From assembly GCA_004769085.1 (NCBI GenBank), contig DUDS01000029.1:32656-96655 (forward strand): a DNA stretch of 64,000 bases, given 5' to 3'. Shown in pieces: positions 17,296 to 25,310 of this stretch (position 1 is the stretch's first letter; every line of letters starts with the position of its first letter). The DNA is from Candidatus Melainabacteria bacterium SSGW_16 (GTDB taxonomy: Bacteria > Cyanobacteriota > Vampirovibrionia > 2-02-FULL-35-15). The notes under the pieces were generated by a model. It was given only the letters and a program-made list of their open reading frames with translations. It made no database searches and was not told the origin of the DNA. Both the position numbers and the translations under genes were made by a program.

Positions 17296-18117
17296 CTAAG
17301 GAGTTTTTGTCCTGATACTGTATAAAGCAGAACCTGAACCACAAAGTCCAACAGCATTAAAATCTTCACTAAACAAATTATTCCTGAGCTTAATCAGTTC
17401 AGGAAAATTAGAAAAAACAATATTTTCAAAATCATTAAATAGATTTTTATAAAACAAATTATAATCACCTGTTTTCATTGCATCAATGAGAGATTTGATT
17501 CCATCATCATGACTGGGAATAAATTCCCTGCTATCAGTTAATTCGTAAGCCCATTTTGTTGAAACAGAAACATTCTGAGGTTTTACTATCCTTACCTCCA
17601 AAGAAAGATTGTTCTCAAGTTTTTTAAGAATCTCACCCCTCCCTTTGCCAAGACATGTCCCGCCAATTATAAAAAATGAAACATCAGAGCCAATACCAGC
17701 TGCAATATTTAATAACTCATTTTGGTGTAAAGGATAATTAAAAATTTCATTTAATCCTTTTAGCACAAATGCAGCATTTGAGCTGCCTCCACCAAGACCT
17801 GCCTCTATCGGGATCTGCTTTTTTATTTTTATCTCACAAGAACCTACAGCACCTATTTTATTTAAAAATGCAGATGCTGCTTTATAAGCGAGATTATCCT
17901 GGAGTAAAATACGCTCGTTAAGCTTGTTATCAGAAAATATAACAGATACATCTAATTTTGATCCATTAGTAAAATTTATTTCGATTTCATCATAAAGATC
18001 TTTATTTTCATAAAAAATTGTTTCAATTTCATGGTATCCATCAGGTCTTTTTTCTTTTATCCACAATGCAAGATTAATTTTACTGAAAGACTTAAGACTA
18101 ATTTCCCGAAAATTCAT
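17296..18117 (-). CDS. ispE: 4-diphosphocytidyl-2-C-methyl-D-erythritol kinase IspE, short C-terminus
   Basis: GHMP-family kinase of the MEP isoprenoid pathway. The product (273 residues) has SFSKINLALWI near the start with the DGYHEI motif, the ATP loop EAGLGGGSSNAAF (about residues 92-104), and LCGSGSALYS at the end. After that glycine-rich motif the frame stops within about ten residues, so the C-terminal helix usually following is shorter than in most IspE proteins. A neighbouring frame continues only briefly (QKLLRRQLKTI then stop), so this may be a natural short form. It starts one base after ftsX ends, so it is coupled to the ftsEX genes. ispD and a prenyl synthase lie 11-13 kb away. 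Confidence 0.92.
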   Translation of the reverse strand: MNFREISLKSFSKINLALWIKEKRPDGYHEIETIFYENKDLYDEIEINFTNGSKLDVSVIFSDNKLNERILLQDNLAYKAASAFLNKIGAVGSCEIKIKKQIPIEAGLGGGSSNAAFVLKGLNEIFNYPLHQNELLNIAAGIGSDVSFFIIGGTCLGKGRGEILKKLENNLSLEVRIVKPQNVSVSTKWAYELTDSREFIPSHDDGIKSLIDAMKTGDYNLFYKNLFNDFENIVFSNFPELIKLRNNLFSEDFNAVGLCGSGSALYSIRTKTP

Positions 18118-18118
18118 A

Positions 18119-19003
18119 CTAAATCTTTAAATATTTTTTAGTAGACCATAAACAGCCTGTGCTGCTGACTATAATTCCAACCACAAGCAAAACATAATAT
18201 ATCTGGAAAATATTCCCCGAAAAATATTCAGGCAGCCCAGTTGGCAAAGCACTTCCTATAAGGTTTTGCGCAGTCTCCCAGAAAAAACTCTGAAGCATAT
18301 ATAAAGGGATAATCGCAAATGTGGCAGCAACAAATGCATAAAAGATACCCTGTAAAATCAAAGGACTCTTAATATACCAGTCATCTACCCCCATTAATCT
18401 TAAAACCTCAATTTCATTCTGCCTTGAATGAATTACAAGCTGGATAGTATTTCCTGTAATTACTATGGTAACAACTACCAGGAGAAGAGTAATTATCACT
18501 CCGATAATCTGAAAGAAAGTTTTTAGTTTATTTATAAAACCCAAAACACCAGGAGCATAATTTATATATGAAACCCCATCCATTTTTTTTACTGCTTCAA
18601 TTGTTGTTCTAAGTTCTTCAGGACTGCTGACTCTTACGTGAAGAGTATTTGGAAGTGGATTCTGAAAATCTTCTGCTATAGAAAAGTTCTTACGAAACTC
18701 TTCCCATGCAACTTCCCTGTCAATAACCTCAACTCTTTTTATGGTTGGAACCTTGTCAAGCTGTAGAGCAAATTCTCTTACATCAACATGATTTGCAAGA
18801 TATACAGAAAACTCAAGCTGATCAGAAAGCTTCTGTCCTATAAGATTTAAACCAAAAGACACCTGAAGAACAATACCAAAAATCGCAAGCACAGAAGTAA
18901 GAATACTTATAACTATCCAGTTAGACCACCCTCCACGCCAGATATCCAACCAAGTTTCATAAAGGACTCTATAAGCCATTCTTATTTTTCTCGGAGAAAA
19001 CAT
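18119..19003 (-). CDS. ftsX: Cell division protein FtsX (ABC permease-like)
   Basis: Inner-membrane partner of FtsE that activates periplasmic peptidoglycan hydrolases at the septum. The 294-residue protein has the FtsX layout: one N-terminal span (WIVISILTSVLAIFGIVL, about residues 27-45), a periplasmic domain of about 110 residues (about 55-165, with VSSPEELRTTIEAVKKMDGV), and three C-terminal spans (GVIITLLLVVVTIVITG; FYAFVAATFAIIPLYML; YYVLLVVGIIVSS), with NEIEVLRLMGVDDWYI in the conserved cytosolic loop. It lies 28 bases after ftsE and one base before ispE. An M23 peptidase, a common FtsEX target class, is encoded elsewhere (34342) but without a visible coiled coil. Confidence 0.93.
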   Translation of the reverse strand: MFSPRKIRMAYRVLYETWLDIWRGGWSNWIVISILTSVLAIFGIVLQVSFGLNLIGQKLSDQLEFSVYLANHVDVREFALQLDKVPTIKRVEVIDREVAWEEFRKNFSIAEDFQNPLPNTLHVRVSSPEELRTTIEAVKKMDGVSYINYAPGVLGFINKLKTFFQIIGVIITLLLVVVTIVITGNTIQLVIHSRQNEIEVLRLMGVDDWYIKSPLILQGIFYAFVAATFAIIPLYMLQSFFWETAQNLIGSALPTGLPEYFSGNIFQIYYVLLVVGIIVSSTGCLWSTKKYLKI

Positions 19004-19031
19004 TTTAAATTAAAAACCTCTTGATTATCTC

Positions 19032-19718
19032 TTAATTAGCCTGGGATATATAAGTCCCTGTTTTTACATCGCTTACCATCCTACCACTATTTAGTGCGAG
19101 AACCCTTTTCCTCATCTGATCAACAACAGGCTGATTGTGTGTGGCTACAAGAACTGTAGTACCACGTTGGTTAATTCTTTCAAGCAACTGAAATATTTCC
19201 ATAGAAGTAGCAGGATCAAGATTTCCTGTAGGTTCATCTGCAACAAGAAGCGCAGGTCCCTGTACTATTGCTCTTGCAATTCCAACCCTTTGTTGTTCAC
19301 CACCAGAAAGATTCTTTGGAAAATCATTTGCCTTATTTGTAAGTCCAACCACTTTAAGTGCACCATGCACTCTTTTCTTGATTTCATTCTGATCCATTCC
19401 AATTGCAAACAAAGGATATGCAATATTTTCAAATGAAGTCTTATTTTGTAAAAGCTTAAAATCCTGAAACACTACTCCCATTCTTCTCCTTAGCAAAGGC
19501 ATTTGACTATTTGGAAGTCTTGAAACATCAACATTTGACACAAAAACTTGTCCGGAAGTTGGTTTTTCTTCCCTGTACAGCAATCTTAAAACAGTAGATT
19601 TACCTGCACCACTAGGTCCAACAATAAATACCATTTCACCAAGATTAATCTGAAAAGTTAGGTTATCAAGAGCTTTTAACTCCCCGTACATTTTTGTAAC
19701 ATTAAGAAATTGAATCAT
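19032..19718 (-). CDS. ftsE: Cell division ATP-binding protein FtsE
   Basis: ABC ATPase subunit of FtsEX. The protein shows Walker A GPSGAGKST, the Q-loop VVFQDFKLL, signature LSGGEQQRVGIARA, Walker B LLVADEPTGNLD and the switch His in VLVATHN. I start at the ATG at 19718, giving MIQFLNVTKMYGELKALDN and 228 residues, the standard FtsE size. The frame is open 35 codons further to 19823, but those hydrophobic residues are not part of the family and would leave no promoter space against the divergent gene at 19832. It is the first gene of ftsE-ftsX-ispE. Confidence 0.95.
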   Translation of the reverse strand: MIQFLNVTKMYGELKALDNLTFQINLGEMVFIVGPSGAGKSTVLRLLYREEKPTSGQVFVSNVDVSRLPNSQMPLLRRRMGVVFQDFKLLQNKTSFENIAYPLFAIGMDQNEIKKRVHGALKVVGLTNKANDFPKNLSGGEQQRVGIARAIVQGPALLVADEPTGNLDPATSMEIFQLLERINQRGTTVLVATHNQPVVDQMRKRVLALNSGRMVSDVKTGTYISQAN

Positions 19719-19831
19719 TATGAGCTTCTCAATTACAATAATGTTATCAGAAAGCACCTGAATTGGTTTTATAAGTGGCAAATTAATTCCGAAGCAAAAA
19801 GTGATATACAAATCCAGCCACAAAAAATATT

Positions 19832-20659
19832 ATGGAAACAAATAACAGGATAATCTCAAGTATAAGAATTCTATTATGCATAATTTTGCTTGGGATTTGG
19901 TCTTTATGGATAATTAATCTGCCTGATTTTAAGGCAGATCAATCTCAAAGCAACAATAAAGAATCAAAAATAATTGAGGCAGAAACCAATGAAAATCTTC
20001 AAGATACTTCTATTGAAAAAATAAAAAATCAGACTGAAATAAAAAATCCTACAAAAAATACAGATGTTGCTAAGGTTAAGTCTATTAATAAAGAACTTCC
20101 TAAATTAGCAAATCTTGAGGTGATGCCTGCTACACAAATTAAAGATACAAGCAAAGCAAATCAAAACACTAATGATTTAAACGTTAATTTACCAAAATTT
20201 GCATCGGCAACAAGAGAGGTTTTATTAAACAGTGCAGAAAACAAAAATAATAGCACCAAAACAGACCTAAGAAACAAAATAAACATCGAAAAAAGTTCTC
20301 TCATGCCAGTATCAAATACCCCTATACAGAGAGAAGCAGTAACTTCAGAAGAAGAATTTAATATAAGCTGGTTGCCAAAATACTTGATACAGAAAAAAGA
20401 AATTGATGAAAAAATTAATGATATAAGCAACTCCCTTGAAAAAATAACAAGTCAACTTGAGCTTGTTGGAATTATAAACAATGACGACGGCAACAATGCA
20501 GCAATTATAAAAGACAAGTTAAATAATAAAATTGAAATACTGAAAAAAAAGGACGAATATCAGGGGCTAAAAATTACTGAGATTACCAATGAAGAAGTAA
20601 AATTTATTAATCCTACAATAAATAAAACATTTATTATGAAGTTAAGTAAAAACAATTAA
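19832..20659 (+). CDS. Anchored protein with C-terminal GspC/PilP-like domain
   Basis: A 275-residue protein with an N-terminal signal anchor (IRILLCIILLGIWSLWII, about residues 11-28), a long Lys/Asn/Thr-rich linker (about 30-180) of low complexity, a short helix-prone piece (QKKEIDEKINDISNSLEKI) and a C-terminal module of about 65 residues: LELVGIINNDDGNNAAIIKD, YQGLKITEITNEEVKFINP. The order small beta strand, glycine/acidic turn, then a GxKI-x-I-x-x-x-x-V motif resembles the HR domain of GspC and PilP, which link inner-membrane and outer-membrane parts of type II secretion and type IV pili. This fold call is inference; no other secretion genes lie nearby. It is divergent from ftsE. Confidence 0.5.
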   Translation: METNNRIISSIRILLCIILLGIWSLWIINLPDFKADQSQSNNKESKIIEAETNENLQDTSIEKIKNQTEIKNPTKNTDVAKVKSINKELPKLANLEVMPATQIKDTSKANQNTNDLNVNLPKFASATREVLLNSAENKNNSTKTDLRNKINIEKSSLMPVSNTPIQREAVTSEEEFNISWLPKYLIQKKEIDEKINDISNSLEKITSQLELVGIINNDDGNNAAIIKDKLNNKIEILKKKDEYQGLKITEITNEEVKFINPTINKTFIMKLSKNN

Positions 20660-21037
20660 TTATTTACTTAAAGCATAGAGAGAGCTAAGAACTAGTTTTT
20701 TTTTATTCAACAGGTTGTTGTAATTGTTTCTACATTCTTTACAACTTAAAAGATGTTCGGTAATGGTCTTATGCTTTATAGAACCTGTCTGGTTTTTCAG
20801 ATATTCATCAAGACCCATCCAGTATCTTTCTTCATCAGTTAACATCCTGCCATTTTCATCTGTTGTTTTATCTGAATATAATTCCTTATGAAACAAAGAA
20901 TCAATTTTTTTTGCAACATCGTCCCAGAACTCAACTGGGTCGATTTCTTTTTCCGGCTTGTAGTATTTCTTTAATAAGTCACTGATTTCATCGTACGGCT
21001 TGTCTTTGTTTTCTCCATCAGTTGCCATTTGAATCAT
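20660..21037 (-). CDS. Putative zinc-binding anti-sigma factor
   Basis: A 125-residue protein whose 5' end overlaps the ECF sigma gene by 20 bases (11 if the second ATG, at 21028, is used), the standard place for a cognate anti-sigma. Near its C-terminus is EHLLSCKECRNNY (about residues 93-105), an H-x3-C-x2-C motif of the ZAS (zinc-binding anti-sigma) type. Unlike classical ZAS proteins the motif is at the C-terminal end and is not followed by a membrane span, so the protein looks cytosolic. The N-terminal part is acidic and lysine-rich (IDPVEFWDDVAKKIDSLF). A redox or metal-sensing role is possible but not shown. Confidence 0.68.
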   Translation of the reverse strand: MIQMATDGENKDKPYDEISDLLKKYYKPEKEIDPVEFWDDVAKKIDSLFHKELYSDKTTDENGRMLTDEERYWMGLDEYLKNQTGSIKHKTITEHLLSCKECRNNYNNLLNKKKLVLSSLYALSK

Positions 21038-21659
21038 TTACTGCTCGCTGAACAACCATTGGTTTGTCCAGGTACGGACTTAATACTTCCTGCAATCTTC
21101 CCCTTGCCCGTGCAATTCTACTCTTTACTGTTCCAAGCTCACATCCTATTACCTGAGCTATTTCTTCATAACTAAGTCCCTGCAATTCTCGCAGGACGAT
21201 AGCAGTTCTGAACTGTTCCGGTAACTGAGCCATTGCTTTCTTTATAAACTGATCCAGTTCCTGCACAAGAGATACTTCATCCGGTTTTAAAGAAGGATCC
21301 GGTATTTCCCTGACCAAATCCGACTCACCATGTTCACTCTCTATTGGAGCATCTATTGACACTGTCGGCAGACGCCTTGGTCTTCGTCTTAATTCATCAT
21401 AAAACAAATTCACGACTATCTGGTTCAGCCATGATCTGAATGTTTTAGGATTTCTTAAGGAGTTAATTCCTCTATATACTCTAATAAACACTTCCTGAGC
21501 AAGATCGGAATTATCACTCCAGTCAGGAGCTAACTGATAAAGCATGGAAAAAACTGATCTCTGATATTTTTTTACAAGGCATTCCATTGCTTCCCTGTCA
21601 CCCGATTGGCATGCAATTACAAGTTCTTCATCTGCAAAGTGGCTTGAATATTTACTCAT
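21018..21659 (-). CDS. ECF-family RNA polymerase sigma factor
   Basis: The 213-residue protein has both sigma-70 modules of the ECF class: region 2 (CLVKKYQRSVFSMLYQLAP, SDLAQEVFIRVYRGI, TFRSWLNQIVVNLFYDELRRR) and region 4 (MAQLPEQFRTAIVLRELQ, GLSYEEIAQVIGCELGTVKS, RIARARGRL), joined by a polar acidic linker. It resembles the RpoE/SigW group that includes general envelope-stress sigmas. Its stop overlaps the anti-sigma gene, forming a two-gene unit. Upstream is a 655-base region with hairpins that probably carries its promoter and that of the divergent STAS gene. Confidence 0.93.
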   Translation of the reverse strand: MSKYSSHFADEELVIACQSGDREAMECLVKKYQRSVFSMLYQLAPDWSDNSDLAQEVFIRVYRGINSLRNPKTFRSWLNQIVVNLFYDELRRRPRRLPTVSIDAPIESEHGESDLVREIPDPSLKPDEVSLVQELDQFIKKAMAQLPEQFRTAIVLRELQGLSYEEIAQVIGCELGTVKSRIARARGRLQEVLSPYLDKPMVVQRAVNDSNGN

Positions 21660-21802
21660 TTATTCCTCATTATTATTTAAATTATCTAAAATTAAAATCT
21701 TCGTAATCTAATTTTCTTTTCCGGAACCATATGCTGATTATTATCATCTATCTTGCAATTTTATAAAAGATCGTCAATGAGCTTGTTTTACAAACCTTTA
21801 GG

Positions 21803-21831
21803 TTCGGCCAAAAATAAAACAAATGGCCGAA
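21803..21831. promoter_or_regulatory. Perfect 8-bp palindrome upstream of the ECF sigma gene
   Basis: TTCGGCCA (21803-21810) and TGGCCGAA (21824-21831) are perfect inverted copies around a 13-base A-rich spacer. The site is 144 bases above the sigma start codon, in the divergent promoter region. It could be an operator for a dimeric regulator or a small RNA hairpin; no U-tract follows on either strand, so a terminator is unlikely. Confidence 0.4.
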
Positions 21832-21954
21832 TTAGGCCTAAATAATGCAAAACAAGCAGTTAAATATGTGCCATAAATATGTAATTAAGCAGACGAAAGG
21901 AAATTTAATAAGTGGTTAAAAAAATAAAGTGTCCTGTAAAATTACTTAATAAAT

Positions 21955-22054
21955 AAACTGACTTTCTTAGAATTGGCTATCCTTGACACAAACAACAGGG
22001 TATTAAGCCGATTTTTGACTTCATCACCAGTTGTCAGACTTAGAAAGTCAGTTT
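21955..22054. repeat. 100-bp intergenic inverted-repeat element (type D)
   Basis: Perfect 13-bp arms AAACTGACTTTCT (21955-21967) and AGAAAGTCAGTTT (22042-22054) bound a 74-base core. A direct GAATTGGCT pair lies just inside the left arm and just outside the right arm. The core has no similarity I can see to the other elements, but the size and the arm architecture match the elements at 1782-1889, 40794-40904 and 55285-55394. Confidence 0.55.
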
Positions 22055-22314
22055 GAATTGGCTTGCTTATATCCCTCTAGGCAAGTCTCGGGGTTTTACG
22101 CTTCGCTCAATATAAGGCTTAAGAAGAAGAAAAATCACCTAATAGTGCTAACTCTACAATAAATGAAAAAACATCGTAATGAATTATTAACAAACCATCA
22201 AAATTAAGAATGCTTATGTTAAAGCCTCTTCTCTTTGTGGAATTAGAAACATGTCCGGGGTTAAGTAGCAGTTATCACCCAACTAATTATTAATAACAGC
22301 AAGGACTACAAATC

Positions 22315-22632
22315 ATGAAATTAGAAGTACAGGACAAGGAAGATAAATTATTTGTAAAAATCGGTGGCCAACTTCTGTATAGTGAAGCAGATCACTTTAA
22401 AGAAGAGGTTTTACCAAAAATTGGTCAGCACAGTATTGTCACACTTGACTGTGAAGATCTTCAGTTCATCGACAGTGCCGGTACCGGAGCAATTGTTCGC
22501 CTATGGAAAGAATGCAGGATGGTTGGAGCTGAACTTGAACTAATAAAAGTAATCCCTGAAGTTCAAAAACTGCTTCATCTTACAAGATTACATCAGTTAG
22601 CAAGGGTAACAGGGATAGATGATGCTGCTTAA
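22315..22632 (+). CDS. STAS-domain anti-sigma factor antagonist (SpoIIAA/RsbV-like)
   Basis: A 105-residue single STAS domain. The phosphorylation loop reads LQFIDSAGTGAIVRL (about residues 52-66), with the conserved Asp-Ser pair of RsbV/SpoIIAA, where the serine is phosphorylated by an HATPase kinase and restored by a PP2C phosphatase. ATG at 22315 gives the usual short beta-strand start. It is 31 bases before the GAF-PP2C-HATPase gene, which supplies both candidate modifying activities, so the pair probably forms a self-contained switch. Its final target (sigma factor or other) is unknown. Confidence 0.92.
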   Translation: MKLEVQDKEDKLFVKIGGQLLYSEADHFKEEVLPKIGQHSIVTLDCEDLQFIDSAGTGAIVRLWKECRMVGAELELIKVIPEVQKLLHLTRLHQLARVTGIDDAA

Positions 22633-22663
22633 GATTTAAAATAAAATGACTTAGATATATTAA

Positions 22664-25120
22664 ATGAAACAAGATGAAGGTAAAAGTACAAATACAGAAT
22701 CAAGTAAACTAAATGACATGCAGTCCTGCACATCTGAGGTTTACAGACTACAGAAACAACTTGAAACTGAAAGAAAAGCAGCAGCAAACAAGGAAAAAAT
22801 TCTAAATCAGAGTCTGCAGGAAAGTAACCAGATGTCTGCACATCTGCAGCAGATGACTCATTCTCTGGCAAAAGAAAGAAAAGATGCACTTGAAAAATCA
22901 GGGAGTGAGAGACTTCTCTGGAAATTAATTGAAAGAATAAACTCAACTTTTGACCTTGAGCACATTCTCCAGGCAACAGTTGATGAACTTGGTCATTATT
23001 TTAAAGTAAGCAGATGTGGAATTATAATCCCTAATTATTCATCAAACAAAGATCTTGTGAGAGAGTTTGCATCAGGTGAATGGAAAAGGAAGAAAGAAAC
23101 CTATTCCCAGGTAAGCTTGTCAGCATTATATAAAATCGTTACAGATACATTGAAACCATTGATAATTAACGACACTATCACCCATGAAATTACCTCAGGT
23201 CACCTTAGTGAAGACTTACGTTCAATACTAATGGCTCCATTGATCCAGCATAACAATGAACTGGTAGGTGTTGTATATCTTCATCAGTGCAGAAACCAAA
23301 GGAGCTGGACTGAACATGAATTACAAATACTTCAGTCAGCGGCAAATCCAATTGCAACAGCAGTAGAAAAATCAAAACTCTTCAATAAGGCAAAGTCATG
23401 GGCATCAAGAGAAAAACTCTTGAACAGGCTTACTTCAAGGATTCGCGGAACCTTAAATATTAATGTTATTCTTGAAAGAACCGTTGCAGAACTGGGTCAG
23501 GCACTACAGGCAAGCAGATGTTTTATTAACACAATTGACCATAAGACAAATCGCGAAAAAATATCGCATGAATATTGTGCAAACAAAACTAAACCACTAG
23601 GTGTTGGAAAAGAGAATCCGCTTATCATAAACAAAATTACCGAAAAAAATGATGAATCTATTTCAATAACAGATATCCGTAATGAGCCCAGACTTGCAAG
23701 ACTAAATGAAAAAGAAGTTGAACACTTATATAAAATTGGGACAAGAGGTTATCTGGCCGTCCCTATAACCTTCCAGAGAAATTCCTTCGGCTGGCTATGT
23801 TTTCATCAGTGTGATGTCCCTCGGAATTGGACCAGTGAAGAAATATCTTTTATACAGTCTGTTGCAAGTCAGGTAGGTGTAGCAATTAATCAGGCGGAAA
23901 TGGTCGGTAAACTAACTGAGTACCAGACAAAACTCTCCAGGGAACTAAAACAGGCTGCTCAACTCCAGTCAATTTTGCTAAGTGCAGGATCTGATACAAG
24001 CAAAAATTTATCAATAGCAGTTTCATATCATCCACACCACAATGTTTCTGGGGATTTTTACTGGATTTCTGAACTTGCTCCACATAAAATCGGTATTTTA
24101 ATTGGTGATGTATCAGGAAAAGGACCAGCTGCAGCATTACTTACTGGATACATAATAGGAGAAATGAAAAGCTTATTGGAAAACCAGGATACTTCATGGC
24201 ATCCTGAAGCATTTTTAACTGCTTTAAGCAACTCAATTTACGAACAAAACCAGTATTCTGATTTTTATGCAACAGCCTGGTATGGAATTTACGATCTCAT
24301 TGAAGGAAAAATAACCTGTTCAAATGCAGGACATCCTTCACCTGTCATTATTCACGACGATACAATAGGAAAAATATCAGATGACCCAGGTGTACCTCTT
24401 GGACTTTTATCTGTCCAGGATGCAGCAGGTGATTATACTATAAAAGAATTTCCATTTAAAGTTGGGGATAGAATGTTTATTTTCACAGATGGTTTAACTG
24501 AGCAAAGACAGCTTGACGGAAAATTTGTGCCTGAAAACTGGATAAATGAAGTGCTTAAATCACACGCAAAATACAAATTAACTGAACTGCCTGAAATGCT
24601 GATAAAACAATTAAATATATACAGTAAAGGAGCCACACAGGATGATGACAGGCTGGTTGTAGCAGTAGAAATGCCTGAAATTAATATTATGAAGTTTGAT
24701 AATGATAACCAGGATTACTTAAATACCAAGATAAAAGTTATCCTGGATGATGCTATCTCAAATGGTTTACCCAAGAACATGGAACCTGGTTTAAAGCTTG
24801 GACTAGTTGAAACGCTTTATAATTCATTCAGGCACGGACTCGGAAAAGTACCCGCCGAAGGCGGGTCCGCCTCAGGAGGAAAAGATAAAAATACAATTGT
24901 AACACTTGCTTGGTGGATTAAAAATAATTCAATTTCATTTACAATAAAGGATCCTGGTCCTGGTTTTAACTGGCAGTCAAAAATTAAAAACATAAAAAAG
25001 ATCAAGGAAGTAGACACATTGGAAGAAGGCGGGAGAGGGTTACCGCTATTATTTGAGATTTTTAATAAGGTTGTATGGAATCCAGACGGGAATGAAATTG
25101 GTTTAACAATGCTCTGGTAA
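22664..25120 (+). CDS. GAF-GAF-PP2C phosphatase fused to HATPase kinase domain (RsbU-RsbW-like fusion)
   Basis: An 818-residue cytosolic protein. Domains in order: polar coiled coil (about residues 15-80), GAF1 (about 90-240), GAF2 (about 255-420), SpoIIE-type PP2C phosphatase (about 450-640; IGDVSGKGPAAALLTGYI with the metal Asp, FTDGLTEQRQ, DDDRLVVAV), and an HATPase_c domain (about 675-818; N-box ETLYNSFRHG, G1 DPGPGF, G2 EGGRGLPLL). A sensor, a phosphatase and a kinase-like domain in one chain next to a STAS protein make a complete partner-switching unit. Just after the N-box, a GC-rich palindromic insert (24851-24880) adds about ten residues (PAEGGSASGG). Whether the HATPase domain is a kinase or only a binding module is not known. 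Confidence 0.9.
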   Translation: MKQDEGKSTNTESSKLNDMQSCTSEVYRLQKQLETERKAAANKEKILNQSLQESNQMSAHLQQMTHSLAKERKDALEKSGSERLLWKLIERINSTFDLEHILQATVDELGHYFKVSRCGIIIPNYSSNKDLVREFASGEWKRKKETYSQVSLSALYKIVTDTLKPLIINDTITHEITSGHLSEDLRSILMAPLIQHNNELVGVVYLHQCRNQRSWTEHELQILQSAANPIATAVEKSKLFNKAKSWASREKLLNRLTSRIRGTLNINVILERTVAELGQALQASRCFINTIDHKTNREKISHEYCANKTKPLGVGKENPLIINKITEKNDESISITDIRNEPRLARLNEKEVEHLYKIGTRGYLAVPITFQRNSFGWLCFHQCDVPRNWTSEEISFIQSVASQVGVAINQAEMVGKLTEYQTKLSRELKQAAQLQSILLSAGSDTSKNLSIAVSYHPHHNVSGDFYWISELAPHKIGILIGDVSGKGPAAALLTGYIIGEMKSLLENQDTSWHPEAFLTALSNSIYEQNQYSDFYATAWYGIYDLIEGKITCSNAGHPSPVIIHDDTIGKISDDPGVPLGLLSVQDAAGDYTIKEFPFKVGDRMFIFTDGLTEQRQLDGKFVPENWINEVLKSHAKYKLTELPEMLIKQLNIYSKGATQDDDRLVVAVEMPEINIMKFDNDNQDYLNTKIKVILDDAISNGLPKNMEPGLKLGLVETLYNSFRHGLGKVPAEGGSASGGKDKNTIVTLAWWIKNNSISFTIKDPGPGFNWQSKIKNIKKIKEVDTLEEGGRGLPLLFEIFNKVVWNPDGNEIGLTMLW
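24851..24880. repeat. GC-rich palindromic insert inside a coding region
   Basis: CCCGCC-GAA-GGCGGG (24851-24865) followed by TCCGCCTCAGGAGGA stands out from AT-rich surroundings. It sits in frame inside the HATPase domain of the partner-switch protein, encoding PAEGGSASGG between the N-box helix and the next strand. The sequence is of the type seen as dispersed palindromes that invade genes as in-frame protein insertions (compare Rickettsia palindromic elements). Only this copy is in the window. Confidence 0.6.
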
Positions 25121-25132
25121 GTTTTTTTACAC

Positions 25133-25236
25133 AGGTGGCTCGCTCATAATGAGACTCGCCACCTTTCCATAGTGCACTTATTAAAGATTAAATTTAACGG
25201 TATAAAGGTTTTGCCAAATAAATTGGACAAAACCTT
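25133..25236. repeat. Structured intergenic element, type B copy 3 (with probable terminator function)
   Basis: Two hairpins separated by about 40 bases after the partner-switch gene: AGGTGGC/GCCACCT (25133-25164) and AAGGTTTTG-CCAA / TTGG-A-CAAAACCTT around loop ATAAA (25205-25236), with one bulged base. The second hairpin matches the tails of the elements at 46545-46686 and 49638-49741 in loop and in bulge position (46.6 kb copy), with different but complementary stem bases. The first hairpin may terminate the upstream gene; T-tracts are weak. Confidence 0.5.
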
Positions 25237-25310
25237 CCTAGTAAAGTGATTTTTAGTTGTTCAGCTATATGCCTGAGTAATTATGATAAATCACATGATA
25301 AATTTAGTAT

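Larger units (their letters stand above)
21660..22314. other. 655-base intergenic region between sigma factor and STAS gene
   Basis: No convincing coding frame. It holds three structured blocks: a perfect 8-bp hairpin TTCGGCCA/TGGCCGAA at 21803-21831, a roughly 100-bp inverted-repeat element at 21955-22054, and a patch at about 22070-22125 where CTTATAT/ATATAAG flank a G+C-richer stretch with GCTTCGCTC. The two flanking genes are divergent, so both promoters should lie here. The rest is AT-rich with no feature I can name. Confidence 0.6.

Noticed and set aside
19719..19823. Upstream extension of ftsE
   Set aside because: Not part of the FtsE family, and it would leave nine bases between two divergent genes; the ATG at 19718 fits.
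22629..22976. Antisense frame over the start of the partner-switch gene
   Set aside because: Cysteine- and Phe/Leu-rich shadow of a coiled-coil region; no RBS and no recognisable domain.
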